From: IMCC26256 sp046081705
Lineage (GTDB): Bacteria > Actinomycetota > Acidimicrobiia > IMCC26256
Direction of reading: 5' to 3'
DNA: 12,087 nt
Assembly: GCA_046081705.1 (NCBI GenBank)
Contig: JBJTWK010000080.1
Location: 1 to 12,087, forward strand
A program made the position numbers and the translations under genes. Below are positions 6,477 through 12,087 of the stretch, piece by piece (position 1 is the first letter of the stretch; every line of letters begins with the position of its first letter). The notes beneath the pieces are model-generated. The model was not told the DNA's origin. It saw only the letters and a program-made list of their open reading frames with translations, and ran no database searches.

Positions 6477-7931
6477 TCACGGTGCCTGCAGGAGCGTGCG
6501 CAGCACCTTCGCCGCGACCGGTGCCGCGATCCGACCGCCGGTCGCCTCGTCGCCCGCCGACCCGCCGCGTTCGACGATCACCGAGATCGCGTACTCCGGC
6601 GCCTCGGCCGGCGCGAACGCGATGAACCAGGCGTGGGGCGGTCCGCCGGGGGCCTGGGCGGTGCCGGTCTTGCCGGCCACGGTCACGCCCGGGATCCGGG
6701 CTGCGGTGCCGGTGCCGTTGGCGACCACCGCGATCATGAACTCGGTGAGGGTGGCGGCGGTGGCGGCTGAGGTCGCCCGCTTCCATCGACGTTCGGCCAC
6801 CCGCTCCACGGTGCGCCCGGCCCGATCCTCGACGCGGGCGGCCACGTGCGGCTCCATCGCGACCCCGCCGTTCGCGATCGCCGAGGCGACGAGGGCCATC
6901 TGGAGCGGGGTGGTGGCGATCTCGCCCTGCCCGATGCCCGCGAGCGCGAACGACGGCTTGTTGAGGGCGAACGAGCCGGGCTGCAGCCCGATGCTCGCCA
7001 CCGCGCCGGGCGAGAGGTCGAGGCTCGGGGCCTCGTTGAGCCCGAACGCGTCGATCGCCGGAACGAAGCGCTCACCCATCGCCACCCCGAGTTCGGCGAA
7101 CACCGCGTTGCACGACTGGCGGAACGCGTCCTCGAGCGTGCCCCCGCACGCGCGGCCGCCGAAGTTGTTGATCGGCCGGTCCGACTGCGGCGGCGTGTAC
7201 GACCGATTCTCCGGGTACCGGGACTCCGGCGTCGCCACGCCCGTGTCGAGCGCGCCGGTCGTGGTCACCACCTTGAAGGTCGAACCGGGCGGGTAGATCT
7301 CGCGGTACGCACGCGGCAGGGCCGGGTTCGTCGGGTCGGCCGTGAGTGCGTCGTAGTACGTCTGCACCGCGCGGGTGTCGTGGCCGGCGAGCGGCTGCGG
7401 GTCGAAGGTCGGGTTCGAGTACATCGCGAGCACCGCACCGGTGCGCGGGTTCAACACGGTGACCGAACCCCGCTGACCGCCGAGCGCGTCCCGCGCCGCG
7501 GCCTGGGCCCGGGTGTCGAGGTGGAGCACCACGGTGCCGACCCGGGGTCGGGCCGAGAGGATCGAGGGCAGATCCTTCGGTTCCACGGGCAGGTCGCGCC
7601 CGCTCAGCCAGCCGTCGTACGTCTTCTCGACCCCGACGCTGCCGACCACGACCGACTGGTACCCGACCGTCTGGGCGAACAGGTCGCCGAACGGGTAGCG
7701 GCGCTGCCAGCCGTACTCGTCGTCGACCCGGGTCGAGCGGGCGAGGATCGCGCCGTCGGTGCTCACGATCTCGCCCCGGGGTCGGTTGAACGAGCGCAGG
7801 TAGCCGCGCGTGTTGCGGGGGTCGTCCTGGAGTCGCTGCGCGTCGAACACCTGGAGGTAGGTGAGCTGACCCACGAGGATGAGGAGCAGCGCGACGACCA
7901 CGTAGCCCGCCCGGCGCACCGCGTGGTTCAC
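6477..7931 (-). CDS. pbpA: Class B penicillin-binding protein PbpA (peptidoglycan transpeptidase)
   Basis: A 484-residue class B PBP that cross-links peptidoglycan outside the membrane and pairs with RodA. Residues 1-30 hold a single uncleaved membrane anchor (YVVVALLLILVGQLTYLQV) after a basic N-terminus. A dimerisation/pedestal region covers about 40-150, with the family's RGEIVSTDGAILA (52-64). The transpeptidase domain has S217-T-F-K220 (SxxK nucleophile), S273-C-N275 (SxN) and K421-T-G (KTG, in AGKTGTAQAPGG), all intact. Length matches M. tuberculosis PbpA (491). The GTG start overlaps the rodA stop as GTGA, and the gene sits between rodA and pknB. In mycobacteria a pknA gene would lie between pbpA and pknB; here there is only a 45-bp gap. 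The membrane and SEDS partnership are inferred from family and neighbour. Confidence 0.96.
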   Translation of the reverse strand: MNHAVRRAGYVVVALLLILVGQLTYLQVFDAQRLQDDPRNTRGYLRSFNRPRGEIVSTDGAILARSTRVDDEYGWQRRYPFGDLFAQTVGYQSVVVGSVGVEKTYDGWLSGRDLPVEPKDLPSILSARPRVGTVVLHLDTRAQAAARDALGGQRGSVTVLNPRTGAVLAMYSNPTFDPQPLAGHDTRAVQTYYDALTADPTNPALPRAYREIYPPGSTFKVVTTTGALDTGVATPESRYPENRSYTPPQSDRPINNFGGRACGGTLEDAFRQSCNAVFAELGVAMGERFVPAIDAFGLNEAPSLDLSPGAVASIGLQPGSFALNKPSFALAGIGQGEIATTPLQMALVASAIANGGVAMEPHVAARVEDRAGRTVERVAERRWKRATSAATAATLTEFMIAVVANGTGTAARIPGVTVAGKTGTAQAPGGPPHAWFIAFAPAEAPEYAISVIVERGGSAGDEATGGRIAAPVAAKVLRTLLQAP

Positions 7932-9295
7932 GAGCGTGCCCCCGCGGCCTCGAGGCGCACCTCGGCCTCGAGTTCGTCCTGCGCGTCGATCGCGGTCTCA
8001 TCGGAGATGCGCAGCAGGATCGCGAGCAGCACGAAGTTCGCGATGAGTGAGGAGCCGCCGTAGGAGACGAAGGGGAGGGTGACGCCGGTGAGCGGGATGA
8101 CCCGGATCACGCCGCCCACGATCACGAACGTCTGGATGCCGACGATCGTCGTGAGACCCGCGGCGAGCAGCTTCGGGAACGGCCGGGCCGCCTGCACCGC
8201 GATCTTGAAGCCCGTGCCGACGAACAGCAGGAACGTGATGATGATCCCCACCGTGCCGTAGAGCCCGAGTTCCTCGCCGATCGCCGCGAACACGAAGTCG
8301 GTGGCGGCGTTCGGGATGAGGTCGGGTCGGCCGAGTCCGAGGCCGGTGCCCGAGATCCCGCCGGAGCCGAGGGCGAAGAGGCTCTGCACCAGCTGGAAAC
8401 CGTTGCTCTGCGCGGTCGGCCACGGGTCGAGCCACGTGTCGACCCGCAACTGGACGTGCGAGAACGAGTTGTACGCGATCACCGCTGCGAGGCTGAACGC
8501 CGCCACGCCCACGATCACGTACGCGCTGCGCTCGGTCGCCATGTAGAGCATGGCCACGAACACGGTGAAGAACAGCAGCGAGGAACCGAGGTCCTTCTGC
8601 TGCACCATGATGAGGACCGCGGTCGCCCACGGCAGCAGCAACGGACCGAAGTGGCGCGGCGCGGGGACGTAGAGGCGTCCGATGCGCCGGGTGCCGCTGC
8701 GCAGCAGGTCGCGGTTGTCCGCGAGGTACGCGGCGAAGAAGATGACGAGCAGCACCTTGGCCGCCTCGCCGGGTTGGAAGTTGAGCGGGCCGAGGCGGAT
8801 CCAGAGTCGCGCGCCGTTCGCGGTGTACCCGAGGCCGGGAATGAGCGGGAGCAGCAGCGCCCCCACGCCGAGCACGAGGAAGATGGAGCGGTACCGGCGC
8901 AGCGTGTCGATCGGGCGGATTGCGGCGATCGCCACCACGAACACACCGATGCCGATCGCGATCCACACCGCCTGGGTTCGCGCGTAGACCGAGCCTGGAC
9001 CGGCGGCGAGATCGAGGCGGGAGATCATCGTGAACCCGATGCCGTTGAGGAGGGTGGCGAGCGGCAGGAGCGTGGGATCCGCGCTCGGCGCGAACCGGCG
9101 GATCGCCACGTGCGCGACGAAGAACAGGCCGACGACGAACGCGAGGAACCCCCAGAAGTCGGCCGGGAGGGCCGGGGCCTTCGAGAGCGAGAGCAGCAGG
9201 TAGCCGGCGATCGTGATGAGGATCGCCACGACCCCGAGACCGAGTTCGGCCGTGCGGCGCCGGGTGGCGATGAGGGTGCGCTCCGGGCCGCTCAT
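7928..9295 (-). CDS. rodA: SEDS-family peptidoglycan glycosyltransferase RodA/FtsW
   Basis: A 455-residue polytopic protein of the SEDS family, which polymerises glycan strands from lipid II together with a class B PBP. It has ten or so hydrophobic helices between about 18 and 431, and a short acidic cytosolic C-terminus (DAQDELEAEVRLEAAG). Family motifs present: GYTANGARLWI (156-166), QPGEAAK (174-180), QQKDLGSSLL (232-241), QLVQSLFALGSGGISGTGLG (301-320), TDFVFAAIGEELG (332-344) and FVSYGGSSL (409-417). In the loop before GFQLVQ I read W-L-D290-P-W-P-T-A-Q; by eye the usual catalytic Asp column falls on T293, with D290 three residues earlier. I chose ATG 9295 (GAGG 5 nt upstream) over GTG 9298; either overlaps the pstP stop. 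Elongation rather than division is inferred from the pairing with pbpA. Confidence 0.95.
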   Translation of the reverse strand: MSGPERTLIATRRRTAELGLGVVAILITIAGYLLLSLSKAPALPADFWGFLAFVVGLFFVAHVAIRRFAPSADPTLLPLATLLNGIGFTMISRLDLAAGPGSVYARTQAVWIAIGIGVFVVAIAAIRPIDTLRRYRSIFLVLGVGALLLPLIPGLGYTANGARLWIRLGPLNFQPGEAAKVLLVIFFAAYLADNRDLLRSGTRRIGRLYVPAPRHFGPLLLPWATAVLIMVQQKDLGSSLLFFTVFVAMLYMATERSAYVIVGVAAFSLAAVIAYNSFSHVQLRVDTWLDPWPTAQSNGFQLVQSLFALGSGGISGTGLGLGRPDLIPNAATDFVFAAIGEELGLYGTVGIIITFLLFVGTGFKIAVQAARPFPKLLAAGLTTIVGIQTFVIVGGVIRVIPLTGVTLPFVSYGGSSLIANFVLLAILLRISDETAIDAQDELEAEVRLEAAGARS

Positions 9296-10539
9296 CACGG
9301 CCTCGCCCCGCTCACCCCGGGCGGCCCGCTCACCCCGCTCACCCCGGTCGCCCCGCTCGGGCCGACGGTCGTGCTCGTGGTCGGCGGGAACACGCGGTCC
9401 TCGAGTCGATCGACCACGGCGCGCGCCTCGTCGAGGGATCCGAAGGTCTCCTCGCGGGTGACGACGAGTCGCTGGCTCTCGTCGAGGTCCCCGCGCTCGA
9501 TGACCTCGGACGTCCAGACCACCTCCGGGTCCCAGAGCAGGAACCCGCCGGGCACCCCGCGGTACACGGCGACCTGCTTCCCGTCGAAGCCGACGTAGTA
9601 CTGGCTGCGCGCGTACCAGTTCAGCGCGAGGAACGTGCCGCCGAGCACGAGCACCACCGGCAGGATCGCCCAGGCGATCCGGGCGACGCTCGTGCGACGT
9701 GCGCGTGTGGGCCCGCCGGTCGTCGGGGCCGTATCGGTGGTGGGCCTCGGGGTTGTGGCGTCGCGGGCGGCGGCTGCGCGCACCGCCGTCGTGCCGATGC
9801 CGATCGCGGGGAGCGGGGCGGGGGGCAGGTCGCCCTCCTCGCCGATCACGTCGATGATGAGGACGGTGATGTTGTCCTCACCGCCGGCCTCGTTCGCCGC
9901 GGCGATGAGGGCCCGTGCGCACACCTCCGGGTCGGATTCCCGGCGCAGCACCGCACTGATGTCGGCGTCGCGCAGCATGCCGGAGAGCCCGTCCGAGCAC
10001 AGCAGCACCCGGTCGTCGCCGGTGAGCTCGACGGCGACGTCGTCGACCTCGACCTCGTCCTCGATGCCGAGCGCGCGGGTCACGACGTTGCGCTGCGGGT
10101 GCACCGCGGCCTGCTCGAGCGTGATGCGCCCCTCGCGCACGAGCTCCTCGACCAGCGAGTGGTCGTCGGTGACCCGGGCGAGGATGCCGTCGCGCAGCAC
10201 GTAGGCCCGCGAGTCGCCGACGTGGCCGATGCGCAGGCCCCCGACCACCTCAATGGCCGCGGTCATGGTCGTCCCCATGCCGAGCATCCCGGAGTCGGCG
10301 CGGGCCTTGTCGACCACGGCGGCGTTCGCCTGCGTGACCGCGTCGGTGACGGACGCGCCGGCGGCGATGGCGGCCCGGAGCGCCTCGATCGCCGTGGCGC
10401 TGGCGACCTCGCCGGCCTGGTGACCGCCCATGCCGTCGGCCACCGCGAACACGCCGAGGCGGTCGTCGTGCAGGACGGCGTCCTCGTTGCCCTCGCGGAC
10501 GCGACCGACGTCGGTCGCGGCGGCCGCGACGAGCCTCAC
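9295..10539 (-). CDS. pstP: Membrane PP2C-type Ser/Thr protein phosphatase PstP
   Basis: A 414-residue phosphatase that reverses PknB-type phosphorylation. The PP2C domain (about 3-232) keeps the metal-binding and fold motifs: GRVREGNED (12-20), VADGMGGHQAGEVAS (33-47), GMGTTMTAA (88-95), GHVGDSRAYV (105-114), DHSLVEELVREGRIT (126-140), CSDGLSG with D183, and GGEDNITVLII with D222. A Thr/Pro-rich linker leads to one membrane helix (about 286-307). A small outside domain (about 312-385, YYVGFDGKQVAVYRGVP) resembles that of mycobacterial PstP, but the whole protein is shorter than the 514-residue M. tuberculosis enzyme. The C-terminus is unusual: PPTTSTT, then seven Gly-X-Y triplets (393-413). 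The GTG start overlaps the fhaB stop as GTGA and has GAGGTG 5 nt upstream. Confidence 0.95.
   Translation of the reverse strand: MRLVAAAATDVGRVREGNEDAVLHDDRLGVFAVADGMGGHQAGEVASATAIEALRAAIAAGASVTDAVTQANAAVVDKARADSGMLGMGTTMTAAIEVVGGLRIGHVGDSRAYVLRDGILARVTDDHSLVEELVREGRITLEQAAVHPQRNVVTRALGIEDEVEVDDVAVELTGDDRVLLCSDGLSGMLRDADISAVLRRESDPEVCARALIAAANEAGGEDNITVLIIDVIGEEGDLPPAPLPAIGIGTTAVRAAAARDATTPRPTTDTAPTTGGPTRARRTSVARIAWAILPVVLVLGGTFLALNWYARSQYYVGFDGKQVAVYRGVPGGFLLWDPEVVWTSEVIERGDLDESQRLVVTREETFGSLDEARAVVDRLEDRVFPPTTSTTVGPSGATGVSGVSGPPGVSGARP
9301..9363 (-). repeat. Collagen-like Gly-X-Y coding repeat at the PstP C-terminus (7 x 9 bp)
   Basis: Seven consecutive 9-bp units, three of them reading ctcaccccg on the plus strand and the rest one to a few bases different, encode Gly-X-Y triplets including GVS three times and GPP once. 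A single Pro follows before the stop. The strict 9-bp period indicates growth by tandem duplication. A lone array this short would not form a stable triple helix by itself unless the protein trimerises. Confidence 0.8.
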
Positions 10540-10991
10540 CGGCGCACCTCGAGCACCGTGTCGCCGACGCCGATGCGGTCGCCGCGCGCGAGCCGCTGGG
10601 TGCCGGTGATCGGCGCGTCGTTCACGCGGGTGCCGTTGGTGGATCCGCTGTCCTCGGCGTACGGGATGCCGTCGGCGATGAAGACGCGCGCGTGGATGCT
10701 CGACACGAAGGTGTCGTCGAGCGCGATGGTGCAACCGGCGGCGCGGCCGATCGTGTTCTCGGGAGCGAGCACGAACTCGCGACCCGCGGCCTCGGGGGGA
10801 GCGACCACGACGGCCGTCCACGGCCGGTCCCGGCGTGTCGAGCCGCCGCGACGGCGACCCTCGTCGGGGCGCGCGGCGAGGGGCCTGCTCGCGCGCATCT
10901 CCCGCACGACCACGAGCACGACCCGTGACAGGAAGACGAAGAGGAGCGCGAGGAACGCGAACTTCAGGAGGGTGAGCGCGGCGTCCGACAC
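10536..10991 (-). CDS. fhaB: Membrane-anchored FHA-domain protein FhaB
   Basis: A 151-residue phosphothreonine-binding protein. An N-terminal membrane helix (about 6-29, LTLLKFAFLALLFVFLSRVVLVVV) is followed by a basic Arg-rich linker (31-56) and one FHA domain (about 60-149). The FHA binding residues are present: G82-R83, S97-x-x-H100 and N119-G120 in SGSTNGTRVN. Architecture and length match mycobacterial FhaB/FipA (155 aa), which links phosphorylated division proteins. The start is a GTG 4 nt after the fhaA stop, with GAGG about 14 nt away; coupling with fhaA is likely. Its stop overlaps the pstP start. The helix orientation (FHA inside) is inferred from the basic stretch just after it. 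Its likely job is to bring PknB-phosphorylated partners to the membrane wall-synthesis machinery. Confidence 0.94.
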   Translation of the reverse strand: MSDAALTLLKFAFLALLFVFLSRVVLVVVREMRASRPLAARPDEGRRRGGSTRRDRPWTAVVVAPPEAAGREFVLAPENTIGRAAGCTIALDDTFVSSIHARVFIADGIPYAEDSGSTNGTRVNDAPITGTQRLARGDRIGVGDTVLEVRR

Positions 10992-10995
10992 CTGG

Positions 10996-11649
10996 TCAGG
11001 ACGCCTCGTACCGGATGGCGACCGCGCCGATCGTGATGACGTCGCCGTCGGCGAGCACCTGCTCGGTGGTGGGTCGGCCGTTCACCGAGGTGCCGTTGAG
11101 GGAGCCGAGGTCGGTGAGGAGGTGGCCGTCGGGGACCGCCCGGATCTCCGCGTGGCGGCGGGACGCCTGGGGGTCGTCGATCTGGACCGTGCAGTCCGAG
11201 AGGCGCCCGAGGGTCGTGGGGTCGTCGCCGAGCGTGACCCGGGTGCCGTCGGCGAGGACCAGCGACCCGGCGGTGCCGCCGGCCCCGGCGACGATCTTGG
11301 CCTTTACCTCGATCCGGCCCGGCTTGAAGCGCTCGTCCCGCACGAGGCGCACCGAGATCGGGCCGAGGAACTGGGCCTTGAGGGTGCGAGCGTGGTCGCG
11401 GGCCTCCTCGACCAGCTCCCGGTCGAGGACGTCGAGGAAGGCCTCGAAGGCGTCGGCGTCCGGATCCGAGAGCGCGATCTCGAAGTCGTTCGGGACGATC
11501 GCGCCCTTCGTGCCGAGCGTGCGGCGGAGGTCCATCTCGCGACGGAGGCGTGCCGCGACCTCAGCGGGCTGCACCCCGCCCCGCGACGTCCGCGTGAAGG
11601 TGCCCTCGAGCAGGCGTTCGAGACGCCGTTCGAAGCCCTGGACTCCCAT
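10996..11649 (-). CDS. fhaA: DUF3662 and FHA-domain protein FhaA (short linker)
   Basis: A 217-residue soluble protein with the FhaA layout: N-terminal DUF3662 (about 1-115, MGVQGFERRLERLLEGTF, AEVAARLRREMD, VPNDFEIALS) and a C-terminal FHA domain (about 127-215) with G148-R149, S163-R-R-H166 and N185-G186 in LGSLNGTSVNG. In M. tuberculosis FhaA (527 aa) the FHA domain reads the phosphorylated pseudokinase domain of MviN/MurJ, which controls lipid II supply; a similar role is inferred here. The long low-complexity linker between the two domains is nearly absent (about 12 residues). I start at ATG 11649: an upstream in-frame start adds only a Pro/Gly-rich stub without a ribosome site, and a TACACT box lies 8 nt before this ATG. 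It is the first gene of the seven-gene operon. Confidence 0.94.
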   Translation of the reverse strand: MGVQGFERRLERLLEGTFTRTSRGGVQPAEVAARLRREMDLRRTLGTKGAIVPNDFEIALSDPDADAFEAFLDVLDRELVEEARDHARTLKAQFLGPISVRLVRDERFKPGRIEVKAKIVAGAGGTAGSLVLADGTRVTLGDDPTTLGRLSDCTVQIDDPQASRRHAEIRAVPDGHLLTDLGSLNGTSVNGRPTTEQVLADGDVITIGAVAIRYEAS

Positions 11650-11657
11650 GGGGCCCG

Positions 11658-11663
11658 AGTGTA
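11658..11663 (-). promoter_or_regulatory. Putative -10 box (TACACT) of the fhaA-to-mutY operon
   Basis: Minus-strand TACACT fits TANNNT and is followed by 8 nt and then the fhaA ATG. The intervening CGGGCCCC is not a Shine-Dalgarno at usable spacing, so a leaderless start is likely. No -35 seen. This would be the main promoter of the operon. Confidence 0.5.
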
Positions 11664-11710
11664 CGGGCGTTCCGGCGCCTCGCCCCGGCACTCCGGAGGG
11701 GTGTGACGGC

Positions 11711-11716
11711 TAACCT
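11711..11716 (+). promoter_or_regulatory. Possible -10 box (TAACCT) of tRNA-Leu
   Basis: TAACCT lies 13 nt before the mature tRNA 5' end at 11730, a sensible distance for a short 5' leader removed by RNase P. No matching -35 is clear. It shares the 80-bp gap with the divergent fhaA promoter. Weak, inferred from position. Confidence 0.3.
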
Positions 11717-11729
11717 GCAGGCTCCACTC

Positions 11730-11813
11730 GGGCGAGTGGCGGAATAGGCAGACGCGCTGGCTTCAGGTGCCAGTGTCCGAAAGGACGTGGGGGTTCAAGT
11801 CCCCCCTCGCCCA
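11730..11813 (+). tRNA. leuT: tRNA-Leu (anticodon CAG)
   Basis: An 84-nt class II tRNA that folds fully by eye. The acceptor stem pairs GGGCGAG (11730-11736) with CTCGCCC (11806-11812), and A11813 is the discriminator. The anticodon stem CTGGC/GCCAG holds the 7-nt loop TTCAGGT with anticodon CAG at 11764-11766, reading CUG; G37 follows, as is usual. The long variable arm has GTCC/GGAC with a GAAA loop, marking Leu, Ser or Tyr class. The T arm pairs GGGGG with CCCCC around TTCAAGT. The 3' CCA is not encoded (CTA follows). M. tuberculosis has tRNA-Leu leuT in the same place, upstream of and divergent from fhaA. Confidence 0.97.
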
Positions 11814-11820
11814 CTACAAC

Positions 11821-11836
11821 GTGGGGGATTCCCCAC
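11821..11836. repeat. Hairpin GTGGGG-GATT-CCCCAC downstream of tRNA-Leu
   Basis: Perfect 6-bp GC-rich arms and a 4-nt loop start 8 nt after the tRNA. No T run follows directly, so on its own it may help 3'-end processing of the tRNA precursor or serve as the first of two stacked stop signals. A small palindrome, GGAAATTTCC, lies at 11845-11854. Confidence 0.55.
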
Positions 11837-11857
11837 CCGACCCTGGAAATTTCCCAC

Positions 11858-11877
11858 TCACCCGCGCGGGTGATTTT
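11858..11877 (+). terminator. Terminator of tRNA-Leu: 16-bp perfect palindrome plus TTTT
   Basis: TCACCCGCGCGGGTGA (11858-11873) is perfectly self-complementary and can form a 6-bp GC-rich stem with a GCGC loop, followed at once by TTTT (11874-11877). This fits an intrinsic terminator for plus-strand transcription out of the tRNA. The T run is short. The stop codon of the minus-strand membrane gene falls inside the palindrome. No AAAA lies on the other side, so it should act mainly in the tRNA direction. Confidence 0.6.
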
Positions 11878-12087
11878 GGGGCGAAACGCTGGACCCAAGC
11901 GCCATGAGGGCCGCGCCGGTGAACGGCGTGAGCCCGGCGACCATCGCCAGCGGCGCCATGAGGGCGGTGACGATCGCGGGCATCACCCCGATGCGCGGGC
12001 CTCCCGCCATCACCGCCACGATCCCGGTGAGCGTGGCCATCGCCGCGTAGGTGGCCGACGGCTGCTTCGTGATCACGAACAGCACCA
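11858..12087 (-). CDS. C-terminal end of a multi-pass membrane protein, start beyond window
   Basis: The minus frame is open from the right edge to a TGA at 11858-11860, giving about 76 residues, so this is the C-terminal end only. It reads as hydrophobic helices with Gly/Pro turns: ATYAAMATLTGIVAVMAG, PRIGVMPAIVTALMAPLAMVAGLT and GAALMALGSS. The wording near the edge (TKQPSATYAAMATLTG) recalls FUSC-type aromatic-acid exporters, but I cannot confirm that. In such proteins this segment would not be the end, so the C-terminus looks abrupt: the last 11 or so residues (SSVSPQNHPRG) are encoded by the tRNA terminator region. Either it is truncated or it belongs to another family. Both other minus frames are poor, and the plus frames have stops or Arg/His-rich shadow translation. 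Confidence 0.55.
   Translation of the reverse strand, partial: VLFVITKQPSATYAAMATLTGIVAVMAGGPRIGVMPAIVTALMAPLAMVAGLTPFTGAALMALGSSVSPQNHPRG

Noticed and set aside
10540..10821. N-terminal extension of the PstP frame (Arg/His-rich)
   Set aside because: It overlaps the fhaB FHA domain in another frame; the PP2C domain starts right after the GTG at 10539, which has an SD-like GAGGTG.
11710..11898. Minus-strand reading frame of 62 codons over the tRNA (contains GEGGLEPPRPFGHWHLKP)
   Set aside because: This is the well-known false translation of the antisense of a tRNA-Leu; the tRNA folds perfectly on the plus strand.
11730..12087. Genomic island integrated at tRNA-Leu
   Set aside because: No integrase, no repeat of the tRNA 3' end and no change in base composition is visible; only the abrupt membrane ORF hints at it.

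Overview
The window is high-GC chromosomal DNA from an actinobacterium. Its central block has the gene order found beside the replication origin in mycobacteria: crgA, trpG, pknB, pbpA, rodA, pstP, fhaB, fhaA, then tRNA-Leu(CAG). The GC-rich codon use, the many GTG starts, the several start codons that look leaderless, and the absence of pknA suggest a deep-branching actinobacterium such as Acidimicrobiia rather than Mycobacterium. That placement is inference; no rRNA or other phylogenetic marker is present.

Left part (1-2703) is an acyl-CoA metabolism module. On the minus strand, a PaaI-type hotdog thioesterase overlaps by 4 nt a 3-hydroxyacyl-CoA dehydrogenase that is cut by the left window edge. 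Divergent from them, on the plus strand, lie a FadA5-like thiolase and, 8 nt behind it, a small membrane protein with a possible zinc site. The convergent gap at 2704-2824 carries a cluster of DnaA-box-like 9-mers and two inverted repeats.

Middle part (2825-4536): crgA (septation/elongation regulator, minus) and trpG/pabA (glutamine amidotransferase, plus) diverge from a 55-bp gap. trpG converges on mutY (A/G adenine glycosylase, minus), which is the last gene of the large minus-strand operon.

The right part (4537-11649) is that operon, read right to left: fhaA, fhaB, pstP, rodA, pbpA, pknB, mutY. It joins signalling and cell-wall synthesis. PknB (kinase with four extracellular PASTA repeats) and PstP (membrane PP2C phosphatase) set the phosphorylation state. 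FhaA and FhaB are phosphothreonine readers. RodA (SEDS protein) and PbpA (transpeptidase) build peptidoglycan, and CrgA ties this to septation. The genes are packed with 4-nt GTGA overlaps or gaps of 45 nt or less, so the operon is probably co-transcribed and translationally coupled.

At the right end, a divergent tRNA-Leu(CAG) is followed by a hairpin, a short palindrome and a perfect 16-bp palindrome with a T run that should act as its terminator. The last 230 bases hold the C-terminal end of a membrane protein read in from outside the window.

I found no mobile element, CRISPR array or clearly new system. The points most worth checking are the TANNNT boxes 7-8 nt from four start codons, the collagen-like tail of PstP, the apparent absence of the usual catalytic Asp in RodA, the DnaA-box cluster, and the coupling of mutY to pknB.
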